Origin: an uncultured Prevotella sp.
Lineage (GTDB): Bacteria; Bacteroidota; Bacteroidia; Bacteroidales; Bacteroidaceae
NCBI GenBank assembly: GCA_944320235.1
Contig: CALUGQ010000003.1
Span: forward strand, 107,870-171,869
Direction of reading: 5' to 3'
Length of the DNA stretch: 64,000 nt
The notes beneath the pieces were generated by a model. It did no database searches. It saw nothing but the letters and a program-made list of their open reading frames with translations, and had not been told where the DNA came from. Position 1 is the first letter of the stretch. Each line of letters begins with the position of its first letter. A program made the translations under genes and the position numbers. Shown here one piece after another: positions 51,162 through 58,592 of the stretch.

Positions 51162-52862
51162 CTATTTCCCGTCAGCCGGCGGGTTGGGGGTGGCCTCGCG
51201 CTTCTTTGCCGGCGTGAGCAGGCTGCGGTAAGCCTGCGGGTCGGCGAGCAGCCGCTCGGCCTCCATGAGCTGCTTGTCGTGGCCGAGGGCGGCCTTGATG
51301 GCCCCGGCCTGGTAGTAGTAGGCCGTCACGATGTCCTGTTCGAGCAGCCGCTTTATGTCGTCCTTGCTGCGCTCCAGGTCGCGCCCCACGTTGTGGCTGA
51401 GCTTGGCTCGCAGGCTGTCGAACTCGGCCTTGGCGTCGTCGTAGTAGCCCTCGAACTTGGCCAGCTTCTCCAGCTCGTCGAGCTTCTTGCCGCTCATGGG
51501 GTCGTAGGTGAAGCCGCTCTCGAGCACCCTGCGCTTGAAGTCGTCGAACTCGGCGTCGGTGAGGCTGAACAGCTCGGGCCGGGCTATCGTCGGGTGGGAG
51601 GCTATGTAGTCCACCTCGTAGTCGAGCATCACCTCGGTGGAGTCGATGCGGTCCAGGTAGAGCACTATGTTGGGCAGCGTGTCGGGGCGCACCTCCACGT
51701 CGGGCTTGATGCCGCCCCCGTCGCGCACCTCACGCCCGGCCCGCGTGAGGAACACGTGTGTGAGGCTGTCGGGTATGCGCTCGGTGTACCCGCCGCCTGA
51801 GTGCTTGTAGTTGATGGCCTGTATGCAGCGGCCGCTGGGTATGTAGTACTTGCTGGTGGTGAGCTTCATGGCCGCGTTGTACGGCAGGTCCATCGGCACC
51901 TGCACGAGGCCCTTGCCGTAGGTGCGCGTGCCGAGCACCACGCCGCGGTCGAGGTCTTGCAGCGAGCCGGCCGTTATCTCGCTGGCGCTGGCCGTCTCGC
52001 CGTTGACCATCACCACGATGGGCATCAGCGTGTCCACCGGCTCGACCCTCGTCTTGTACTCCCTGTTGGCCTGCCGCAGCTTGCCGCGCGTCTCGACGAG
52101 CGTCAGCCCCTTTGGCACCCACATGCTTATTATGTCTACGGCCTCGGCCAGCGAGCCGCCGCCGTTGCCCCTGAGGTCGAGCACCAGCTTCGTGGCCCCC
52201 TGCCCCTTGAGGTCGGCGAAGGCGCGGCGCATCTCCTTGGCGCAGCCCTCGGTGAAGCTGCTCAGGCAGATGTAGCCCACGCCGCCGGGGCGCATCCCGT
52301 AATAGGGTATGGCCGGCAGCTTTATGTTGCGCCGCGTCACCTTGAAGGTCATCTCCTTGCCCGTCGACGGGCGGCGCACCTTGAGCGCGAACGTCGTGCC
52401 GGGCTCGCCGCGCAGCCTCTCGCTCACGTAGCTCACCGTCTTGCCCACCATCGACGAGTCGTCTATCGACAGTATCTCGTCGCCCCGCTTCAGCCCGGCC
52501 TCGGCGGCGGGCATGCCCTCGTAAGGCTCGTCGATGACTATGTTGCCGAGCTTCAGGTTCTTGCGTATTATGGAGCCGATGCCGGCATACTTGCCCGTGA
52601 GCATCATCTCGAGCTCCTTGTTCTTGTCCTCCGGGTAGTACTCGGTGTAAGGGTCGAGGCTGCGCAGCATGGCGTTGATGCCGTTGCCTATCACCTCGGC
52701 GGGGTTGAGCGTGTCGACATACATCAGGTCGAGGTTCTTGTATATGGTGTTGAAGATGTCGAGGTTCTTGCCCACCTCCAGGTTGTGGCCCCTTTGTTTC
52801 TGCGCCTGCAGGCCGGCCGCCGCCATGCAGGCGGCCATCAGGATGATGATACGTCTTTTCAT
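51162..52862 (-). CDS. S41-family C-terminal processing peptidase (exported), second copy
   Basis: A 566-residue protease with signal peptide (MKRRIIILMAACMAAAGLQAQ); an N-terminal helical domain (NTIYKNLDLMYVDTLNPAEV); PDZ domain about residues 90-175 (GIGSIIRKNLKLGNIVIDEP, AAEAGLKRGDEILSIDD); catalytic Ser292 in NGETASASEI and Lys317 in TYGKGLVQ. Processes periplasmic or outer-membrane proteins. It differs from the 38447 enzyme by a longer C-terminal helical part. Next to the divergent tRNA-Asn gene. Confidence 0.93.
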   Translation of the reverse strand: MKRRIIILMAACMAAAGLQAQKQRGHNLEVGKNLDIFNTIYKNLDLMYVDTLNPAEVIGNGINAMLRSLDPYTEYYPEDKNKELEMMLTGKYAGIGSIIRKNLKLGNIVIDEPYEGMPAAEAGLKRGDEILSIDDSSMVGKTVSYVSERLRGEPGTTFALKVRRPSTGKEMTFKVTRRNIKLPAIPYYGMRPGGVGYICLSSFTEGCAKEMRRAFADLKGQGATKLVLDLRGNGGGSLAEAVDIISMWVPKGLTLVETRGKLRQANREYKTRVEPVDTLMPIVVMVNGETASASEITAGSLQDLDRGVVLGTRTYGKGLVQVPMDLPYNAAMKLTTSKYYIPSGRCIQAINYKHSGGGYTERIPDSLTHVFLTRAGREVRDGGGIKPDVEVRPDTLPNIVLYLDRIDSTEVMLDYEVDYIASHPTIARPELFSLTDAEFDDFKRRVLESGFTYDPMSGKKLDELEKLAKFEGYYDDAKAEFDSLRAKLSHNVGRDLERSKDDIKRLLEQDIVTAYYYQAGAIKAALGHDKQLMEAERLLADPQAYRSLLTPAKKREATPNPPADGK

Positions 52863-52882
52863 TGTGTCGTTGTTGTCAGCTT

Positions 52883-52946
52883 TCAGTGCGCCGCACGCCG
52901 CGGTGGCAGGCCGCCTCGGGCCGCGCCGGGTCAGTGCGCCGCACGC
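52883..52946. repeat. 16-bp direct repeat in the S41 leader
   Basis: TCAGTGCGCCGCACGC at 52883-52898 and again at 52931-52946, 48 bases apart, within the 5' leader of the protease gene. A similar TCAGTGCGCCGCA is at 42065. Confidence 0.5.
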
Positions 52947-52970
52947 TTGTCAATGTTTGGAATCTGGCTG

Positions 52971-52978
52971 CAAAATTA
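52971..52978 (-). promoter_or_regulatory. -7 box of the second S41 protease gene
   Basis: Minus strand TAATTTTG, a match to TAnnTTTG, about 110 bases upstream of the start; no clear -33 element. Confidence 0.5.
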
Positions 52979-53059
52979 AATGATTATGCTCTAATTCAGC
53001 CCTCGCGGCAGGTTTTTTTGAGAAAAATTTATGTTTTGCGCATTTTTTCGGCCGAAAAA

Positions 53060-53091
53060 TTTGCTGGTTTCGCAAAAACGCATTACCTTTG
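53060..53091 (+). promoter_or_regulatory. Promoter of tRNA-Asn
   Basis: TTTG (53060-53063), a 20-base spacer and TACCTTTG (53084-53091), full consensus, 32 bases before the mature tRNA. Confidence 0.75.
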
Positions 53092-53123
53092 CATCGCAAT
53101 TCAGGAATGATGCGCAACTCAAT

Positions 53124-53197
53124 GCTTCAATAGCTCAGTTGGTTAGAGCACCTGACTGTTAATCAGGGGGTCGTTGGTTCAAGCCCATCTTGAAGCG
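53124..53197 (+). tRNA. tRNA-Asn (anticodon GTT)
   Basis: A 74-base cloverleaf: acceptor GCTTCAA / TTGAAGC, D-arm GCTC / GAGC, anticodon stem CCTGA / TCAGG around CTGTTAA (anticodon GTT), and T-loop TTCAAGC. The T-stem GTTGG / CCATC contains one U-U mismatch. No CCA is encoded. Confidence 0.93.
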
Positions 53198-53210
53198 CCT
53201 TGCAAACGGA

Positions 53211-53252
53211 GTGCTGATTACTTAGTGAACAAGTAGTCAGCACTTTTCTTTT
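53211..53252 (+). terminator. Terminator of tRNA-Asn
   Basis: A 13-bp stem (GTGCTGATTACTT / AAGTAGTCAGCAC, one G-U pair) with a 7-base loop, then TTTTCTTTT. Confidence 0.85.
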
Positions 53253-53311
53253 ATGCGCGTTCCCAAGGGTTTGTGATGCTTTGTAGCTTGTTTGGATTTT
53301 AAAAATGCCTG

Positions 53312-53366
53312 GCGCCGCCCCCGCTGCCATGCCGGCGAGGGCAGTGGCGGCGGGGGCGGCGCTTTT
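53312..53366. terminator. GC-rich hairpin downstream of the macroglobulin-like gene
   Basis: A 13-bp perfect stem (GCGCCGCCCCCGC / GCGGGGGCGGCGC) followed by TTTT on the plus strand. It lies between the tRNA terminator and the end of the convergent gene and may act on either. Confidence 0.55.
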
Positions 53367-53465
53367 GAGTGGATGTGCATGATGTCGGTTGGCCTTTGGC
53401 GCCTGCTTGCCGCTGTGGCTATGGCGGCGGGGTGGGCGCGGGCCGCGCCGCCATGCGGGCAAGGC

Positions 53466-56195
53466 TCAAGGCCTGCTGTACACCAAGGCGCGTCCGTCGT
53501 AGGTGATGCCCTCGGCCGATATGCTTATCTGCCGGCAGGAGGAGTTGTTGTACAGCTCGATGGTGGCGCGCCCGTCCTTGTCGGCTTTCACCGCCGGGTT
53601 CCAGTAGAGCGTGCGGCGGTGGTCGGCGGCGGGCGGCATCAGGCTGTAGTCGGGCATCTGGAACGTCTCCACGTGGCTGTATCCCTCGAAGTGTGTGTGG
53701 CGCAGGCCCTTTTGCTTGGCCGGGAACTCGTGGTGTGAGTATAGGAATATGGTTACGGGGCTGTAGGGCGCGAGCGTGGGCGCCTCCACGTAGTTGCGCC
53801 AGATGTTCTCGTCTTCAGATATGTATACGCTCTTGTACTCGTCGAGCCAGCGCGGCATCTCCTCGGAACTGTTCTCGCGTATGTACTCGATGTCATTTGT
53901 GCGCACGCCCCGCGTCTTGGTGCCCATGTAGAACGTGTTGTTGAGCACCCACACTATGGGCCTGTTCTTGTATGCCAGTCCATCGCGTGACATGAATCCC
54001 CTGTTGTCTATCCCGTTGCCCGTGTAGTCGGCGTCGGCCTCAGCCTCTTCCTGCGCCTCGAGCATGGTTGTGGGTATGTCGTTCTCGGCGTCCCCCGTTC
54101 CGTTCTCGGCGGCGGCGAGGCTTGCCAGGTCATTATAGTCCGTTTCGTCACCTCCGAAGAAGCTGTTCTTCTGCACGAGCCACTCGAAGATGGTGGGCGT
54201 TTCGAGGCCCGCGTCATACAGCTCGTCGGCAGCCTTGTCGCAGTCGTAGCGCAGGTACGACTTGAAGGCTCCGCGCTGCTCGTTCTCCCATCCGGCGCGT
54301 GCGTTCTCGAAGAGTCGCTTGCCGCGCACGTTGACTTCCTTTATTACGTGCAGCCGTTCTTCCATGCCGGCGAGCTTGGTTATGTCGGCCGTGTCGGTGA
54401 AGTCGGCGGCCACCTCGGGCGATTGCGCCCCGGCCATGGGTATGGGCTGCGTCTCATAGTGTGCGAGCGGCCGCGGGTCGGGCGAGAAGTTGCGGTCGAT
54501 GCACACGCGGTAGTTCTTGGCCTTACCGTCGGCGTTGCGCGTGTTGAGCAGCAGTGTCCATTCGCCCTCGCAGTCGGGCAGGCTGAAGGCGTAGAGCCCG
54601 GCCGAGTCGGTGACGGCGCGGCCCCTCATCGACTCGCCTGCGCGGTTGTAGAGCGTGGCCGTGAGTTGTACCCCGGCGGGCTTGTTGCGCCTGCTGGCCT
54701 GCTTGAGCTGGCCGAAGAGGTAGAGGCGGTCCTCTATGGGGTGGGTGCGGCGGAACTCGCGGCAGCCCTCCATCTGCTCCACGTCGTAGCGGCGCCATCC
54801 CTGCACCATCATGAGCAGGTCGGCGGCCCGCCGGTGCTCGTCGTCGTCGGCCTCGAGGTAATACTCGGGCTGGTTTATGTAGCCGCGCAGGTCAGACGAT
54901 AGCAGCAGCCACGTGGCGGCGTTGCCCTGCTGGCCGTTGAGCTCGGCAGCCCTGTCGCGCACGGCCACCGAGAACGTGGCCCCCGGCTCCGTGTGCGCCT
55001 CGAGCGTGAGCTTGCCGCAGGGCGCGAGCGCGCCCCGCGCCGTGAAGTCTATCGAGTCGGCCCCGCGTGGCGGGCATACGAACACCATGCGCTCGGCCAC
55101 TATGCGGCCCCGGCTGTCGATGAGCGCCAGCTGGTTTACGCCCGGCATCATGTCGGCTCGGGCGAAGCGCCGGCGCGCCGTGCGCTCCGTGGGCTGCAGT
55201 ATGTCGGTGGCGTCGATGTTGCCCCCGCTCATGAGCACCAGCGCCAGCGGCTCCGTGTAGCCCGGCGTGCGGCTCACGTTGACTCCCACGTGGCTGCCCT
55301 CCACGGCGCTCACGCTCAGGGCGCAGCCCTCGGCCTGGGCTGCGGGCAGGCTGAAGTCGTGGCGCTGCCCGCCGGCGTCGGTCACGGTGAGCGTGGCTGG
55401 GGTGGAGGCCGGGGTGTAGTCGAACACCCCGCGGCCCTCGCGCAGCGTCCTCACCTGCCTCTGCCGCCCGTCGGGCAGGGTGAGCAGGCACTCGCAGTCG
55501 AGCGGCGCGCCGCCGTGGCTCACGCTGAAGGCCACGCGCGTGGGCAGGCCTGCCGTGAGCCGCCCTCCCTCGGGGTAGAAGGCCACGCCCACGCCCCTGG
55601 CGGCCGTGCTGTCGGCTGCGCGCGACGAGGGCATGCGCTTGCGGTGGTCGGGCTCGTAGATGGTGGGGCGTGAGTAGTCGCCCTCGCGCTCGGGCTCATC
55701 GAACACAGGTATCACGCGCGAGAAGGCCCACGCGGCATCCCAGTTGAGCATGTAGCGCGTGTAGGCGCGCACCTCGTAGTAGCCTGCCGTGAGCAGGCGG
55801 CCGAGGTTGAACGAGCCGTTGCCGCGGCCGCCCTCGAGCCTCACCTTGCGCGTCTGGACCACCTCGCCCGTGGGGTCGAGCAGCTCCACGTAGAGCACGC
55901 GGCTCATGTCGGTGAGCGCGGGGCGGTCGGCGCGCACCACGTAGGCGCTGAACCACAGCGTCTCGCCGCGGAAGTAGGCCGTGTTGTCGAGGTGGAGGTA
56001 TACCTTCTCCTGCGGGAACAGGCGGTTGAACGCCTCGATGTTGCCTACAAACTGCCTCAGTGCGGCGGCCGGGTCGGCCGTGGCGGCCTGCTGCCGCCCA
56101 GGCCCGTCGGTGGCTTGCGCCTGTGCCACGTGGCAGGGTGTGGCCGCCAGGGCTGCCAGCCACAATGTGAAAAGGGTTTTCGTATATTTGTTCAT
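53466..56195 (-). CDS. Large exported protein with MG2-like (alpha-2-macroglobulin) domain
   Basis: A 909-residue protein. The ATG at 56195 is chosen because it starts a signal peptide (NKYTKTLFTLWLAALAATPC) and follows a consensus promoter; an open extension upstream to 56588 has no such features. Residues about 60-165 match the MG2 domain of Bacteroidota macroglobulin-like proteins (VYLHLDNTAYFRGETLWFSA, then LYVELLDPTGEVVQTRKVRL). More beta-sandwich domains follow (QLTATLYNRAGESMRGRAV), and ITKLAGMEERLHVIKEVNVR resembles a TonB-plug-like segment. Likely in the periplasm or on the outer membrane; the exact function is unknown. Confidence 0.78.
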   Translation of the reverse strand: MNKYTKTLFTLWLAALAATPCHVAQAQATDGPGRQQAATADPAAALRQFVGNIEAFNRLFPQEKVYLHLDNTAYFRGETLWFSAYVVRADRPALTDMSRVLYVELLDPTGEVVQTRKVRLEGGRGNGSFNLGRLLTAGYYEVRAYTRYMLNWDAAWAFSRVIPVFDEPEREGDYSRPTIYEPDHRKRMPSSRAADSTAARGVGVAFYPEGGRLTAGLPTRVAFSVSHGGAPLDCECLLTLPDGRQRQVRTLREGRGVFDYTPASTPATLTVTDAGGQRHDFSLPAAQAEGCALSVSAVEGSHVGVNVSRTPGYTEPLALVLMSGGNIDATDILQPTERTARRRFARADMMPGVNQLALIDSRGRIVAERMVFVCPPRGADSIDFTARGALAPCGKLTLEAHTEPGATFSVAVRDRAAELNGQQGNAATWLLLSSDLRGYINQPEYYLEADDDEHRRAADLLMMVQGWRRYDVEQMEGCREFRRTHPIEDRLYLFGQLKQASRRNKPAGVQLTATLYNRAGESMRGRAVTDSAGLYAFSLPDCEGEWTLLLNTRNADGKAKNYRVCIDRNFSPDPRPLAHYETQPIPMAGAQSPEVAADFTDTADITKLAGMEERLHVIKEVNVRGKRLFENARAGWENEQRGAFKSYLRYDCDKAADELYDAGLETPTIFEWLVQKNSFFGGDETDYNDLASLAAAENGTGDAENDIPTTMLEAQEEAEADADYTGNGIDNRGFMSRDGLAYKNRPIVWVLNNTFYMGTKTRGVRTNDIEYIRENSSEEMPRWLDEYKSVYISEDENIWRNYVEAPTLAPYSPVTIFLYSHHEFPAKQKGLRHTHFEGYSHVETFQMPDYSLMPPAADHRRTLYWNPAVKADKDGRATIELYNNSSCRQISISAEGITYDGRALVYSRP

Positions 56196-56232
56196 GGCCG
56201 TTGTGTTGTATGTGGTTGAGTCATTGGTGTTG

Positions 56233-56263
56233 CAAATGTAGTGTTTTTGCGCGAGACGGCAAA
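56233..56263 (-). promoter_or_regulatory. Promoter of the macroglobulin-like gene
   Basis: Minus strand TTTG (56263-56260), a 19-base spacer and TACATTTG (56240-56233), full consensus, 38 bases before the start codon. Confidence 0.7.
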
Positions 56264-56463
56264 ACCTGCGGGGCGGAAATGTGCTTGCGCCGCGCAGGCT
56301 TTGCCGCCGATAGGCGAGGTTCGGGCTGCGCGCACGCCTAGGGTGGCAGTGGCTGAGGCGGGCAGGGCCTTCGGGGGGCGCACTTTTGTAAAGAAAAATG
56401 CCGCGGCGGGGCTGCTGCTGCGCCGCGCGGGCAAGTGCCTGTGGCAGAGACAGTTGGGCGGGC

Positions 56464-56556
56464 GTGCCGTTCGGGGCGGCAAGGCGGGCCGTATGGGCGT
56501 GCAGCAAAGGCCGTTTTGCAGCGCGGGGGAGGCCGTCCGGGCGCGGCTGGCGGCGC
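56464..56556. repeat. 22-bp-unit GC repeat, copy 7 (degenerate)
   Basis: One 23-base unit (56486-56508), one 22-base unit (GGCCGTTTTGCAGCGCGG, 56509-56530) and a partial one. The rest of 56264-56680 is GC-rich then AT-rich without coding signal. Confidence 0.55.
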
Positions 56557-56685
56557 GGGCAGGCCCGTGGCGTGGCTTTTGTAAACATTGATTACCGTCG
56601 GGAGAGGCACTGTTAGCGTGTGTTGTTTGGGGTTAATAAAGATTAATTCGCGTTGCACCAGCATACTGCTTTGACCGAAAAAGCT

Positions 56686-56693
56686 TATCTTTG
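56686..56693 (+). promoter_or_regulatory. -7 box of the outer-membrane barrel gene
   Basis: TATCTTTG, a match to TAnnTTTG, giving a leader of about 150 bases before the ATG at 56851. Confidence 0.45.
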
Positions 56694-56850
56694 TGGGAAA
56701 GATATTAAGTCTGGAAAAAAGGGAAAAGGTTAAAATTCAGGTTTCGAAAAAGTTATACAATCAATCTTACAGATGCCCAGCCGGGTAAATGTGCCCCCGT
56801 CCGGCCTGCGGCATGGACATAAAACCGTGGGGCGCGCAACTTTATATTGT

Positions 56851-57450
56851 ATGAAGAAGATATTCTTGATGGCAGCCCTCGTGCTGTCGGGCCTTGTTGC
56901 AAAGGCCCAGGTGGAGCCGGGTACGTTTACCCTCATGCCGAAGGTCGGCCTCAACATGGCCACGATGACCGGCGGCGAGGACACCAAGATGAAGGCCGGC
57001 GCCGTGGCAGGAGTTGAGGCCGAGTACCGCGCAACGAACCTCATCGGGGTGTCGGCAGGCCTGCTCTACTCTATGCAGGGAGTGAGGGACGACGTGCCGC
57101 AGGGCTCGTCGAAGTATTGCAACGACTACATCAACATCCCCATCCTGGCCAACTTCTACGTGTGGAAGGGCCTCGCGCTAAAGGTGGGCATACAGCCCGG
57201 CTTCATGGTAAGCTCGAAGTACAAGTGGGATGACGGCGACGGCCACGACGGCGACACAGACACGAAAGACTATTACGAGAGCTTCGACTTCTCGGTGCCG
57301 GTGGGCGCGTCGTATGAGTGGAACGGCTATGTGCTCGACCTGCGCTACAACATCGGCGTGACCAAGGTGAACAAGAACTCGGGCCCCGGCATAGATGACA
57401 CGCGCAACGGCGTGCTCGCCATCACGCTGGGCTACAAGTTCTCACTTTGA
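56851..57450 (+). CDS. Outer-membrane beta-barrel (porin-family) protein
   Basis: A 199-residue protein: signal peptide MKKIFLMAALVLSGLVAKAQ, then alternating strands of an eight-stranded-type barrel (FTLMPKVGLNMATMTGG, VAGVEAEYRATNLIGVSAGL, LALKVGIQPGFMVSSKY) with the final strand GVLAITLGYKFSL ending in a phenylalanine-containing C-terminus. It resembles the 'outer membrane protein beta-barrel' family of Bacteroidota. Ligand unknown. The ATG at 56851 is fixed by the signal peptide. Confidence 0.85.
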   Translation: MKKIFLMAALVLSGLVAKAQVEPGTFTLMPKVGLNMATMTGGEDTKMKAGAVAGVEAEYRATNLIGVSAGLLYSMQGVRDDVPQGSSKYCNDYINIPILANFYVWKGLALKVGIQPGFMVSSKYKWDDGDGHDGDTDTKDYYESFDFSVPVGASYEWNGYVLDLRYNIGVTKVNKNSGPGIDDTRNGVLAITLGYKFSL

Positions 57451-57483
57451 GTTTTAAGTACTGTTTATCATTAAAGGTTTTTA

Positions 57484-57525
57484 GGCTGCGCTCCCACGCG
57501 ATGTGGCTGCGCAGCCGCTTTTTTT
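57484..57525 (+). terminator. Terminator of the barrel gene
   Basis: An 8-bp stem (GGCTGCGC / GCGCAGCC) followed by GCTTTTTTT. Confidence 0.7.
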
Positions 57526-57596
57526 GCGCCTGCGGGGGCTTGCTCCGCCCGCTGCGCGGCGGGCCGTCGGGCCGGCTGCCGCAGAGGTGCGCGCGC

Positions 57597-57637
57597 AAAA
57601 AAAGGCGCCGCGGGGGAACCCATATCCCCCGTGGCGC
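57597..57637 (-). terminator. Terminator of the GH3-Ig-DUF3108 operon
   Basis: Minus-strand stem with arms GGCGCC(A/G)CGGGGG and its complement around an 8-9 base loop, followed by seven Ts on the minus strand (As at 57597-57603 on plus). Confidence 0.8.
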
Positions 57638-57659
57638 CCCTTGCCCCGTGGCGCCCCGC

Positions 57660-58472
57660 TCAGTTGAGCTTCGAGGTAACGGGGTTCTTCACCCCCTTGT
57701 AGCCGCGCAGGAACGCCTTTGCCGACCCGAAGCTGAGGAACATGTCGAGGCGCACGGGTATGTGGTTGGCGTCGTCGGTGACATAGAAGCGCAGCAGCTC
57801 CTTGTTCTCGCCGTCCTCGCGCTCTATGAACGAGAACACGAGGCAGCGGTACTCGATGTTGTTGCCCTCCATCTTGTAGGTCTCCTTGCCCCGGTACTTC
57901 AGCCATGAGTGCGAAAGGCGCTTGGCGTCGCTCACCGGCATGGGGATGTTCTGCCCCACCTTGTACTGCGAGGCGTCAAAGTTGCGCGCCCTGAGGAAGA
58001 TGCTCATCATGTCGTACACGCAGTCCTGGTACTCCGACTGCTTCCATACGTGGCGCCCGTCGTCCTCTATGCGGTGCTGCTTCATGTGGCAGTTGCCCTT
58101 GGGGTAGGTGTACCATATCTCGTCAACGTAGTACCTGTGGCCCTCGCGCGCGCCCTTTCGGAAGTAGAGCGGCGAGAGGTCGGACGCGCAGTAGGACAGG
58201 AGCGTGTCGCGCAGCGTGAAGAACTTGTCGAGCTTGTTGTTGCTCCGGGTTATCAGGCTTGCGCGGTAGGCCGGCTGGCCCCCGTAGCGCGACATCACGG
58301 TGCTCATCGATGCAGTGCCTACCTTGACCCAGATGAACTTCCAGTTGAAGAACAGGTCGTAGTAAAGGAACTCGCCCGACTTGAACGCGTTGTTCTTTAT
58401 GCCGCACTGGGCCTGTGCCGGTGCGGTGCAGACTGCCAAGAGCAGTGCCATCACTAGTGCCTTCAATCTCAT
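57660..58472 (-). CDS. DUF3108 domain protein (exported)
   Basis: A 270-residue protein with signal peptide MRLKALVMALLLAVCTAPAQAQ. FKSGEFLYYDLFFNWKFIWV, VGTASMSTVMSRYGGQPAYR and later AKRLSHSWLKYRGKETYKME fit the DUF3108 family of periplasmic, beta-rich proteins of unknown function. The start at 58472 is fixed by the signal peptide. Third gene of the GH3 operon, 120 bases after the Ig-like gene. Confidence 0.82.
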   Translation of the reverse strand: MRLKALVMALLLAVCTAPAQAQCGIKNNAFKSGEFLYYDLFFNWKFIWVKVGTASMSTVMSRYGGQPAYRASLITRSNNKLDKFFTLRDTLLSYCASDLSPLYFRKGAREGHRYYVDEIWYTYPKGNCHMKQHRIEDDGRHVWKQSEYQDCVYDMMSIFLRARNFDASQYKVGQNIPMPVSDAKRLSHSWLKYRGKETYKMEGNNIEYRCLVFSFIEREDGENKELLRFYVTDDANHIPVRLDMFLSFGSAKAFLRGYKGVKNPVTSKLN

Positions 58473-58592
58473 ATCTGTCGTTGTTTTTGTTTGCTGTATC
58501 CTTGCCGGGCGCCCGCCCCTGCCGGTGCCCGGCGGGCCAAGTCCGCCCGGCCCGTCGCGCATCCCGGTTGCCGGCTTTTGGCCCTTCGGCCT

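Noticed and set aside
56196-56588. N-terminal extension of the macroglobulin-like protein
   Set aside because: The stretch contains a full-consensus promoter (56233-56263) and part of a GC repeat, and the signal peptide starts at 56195.
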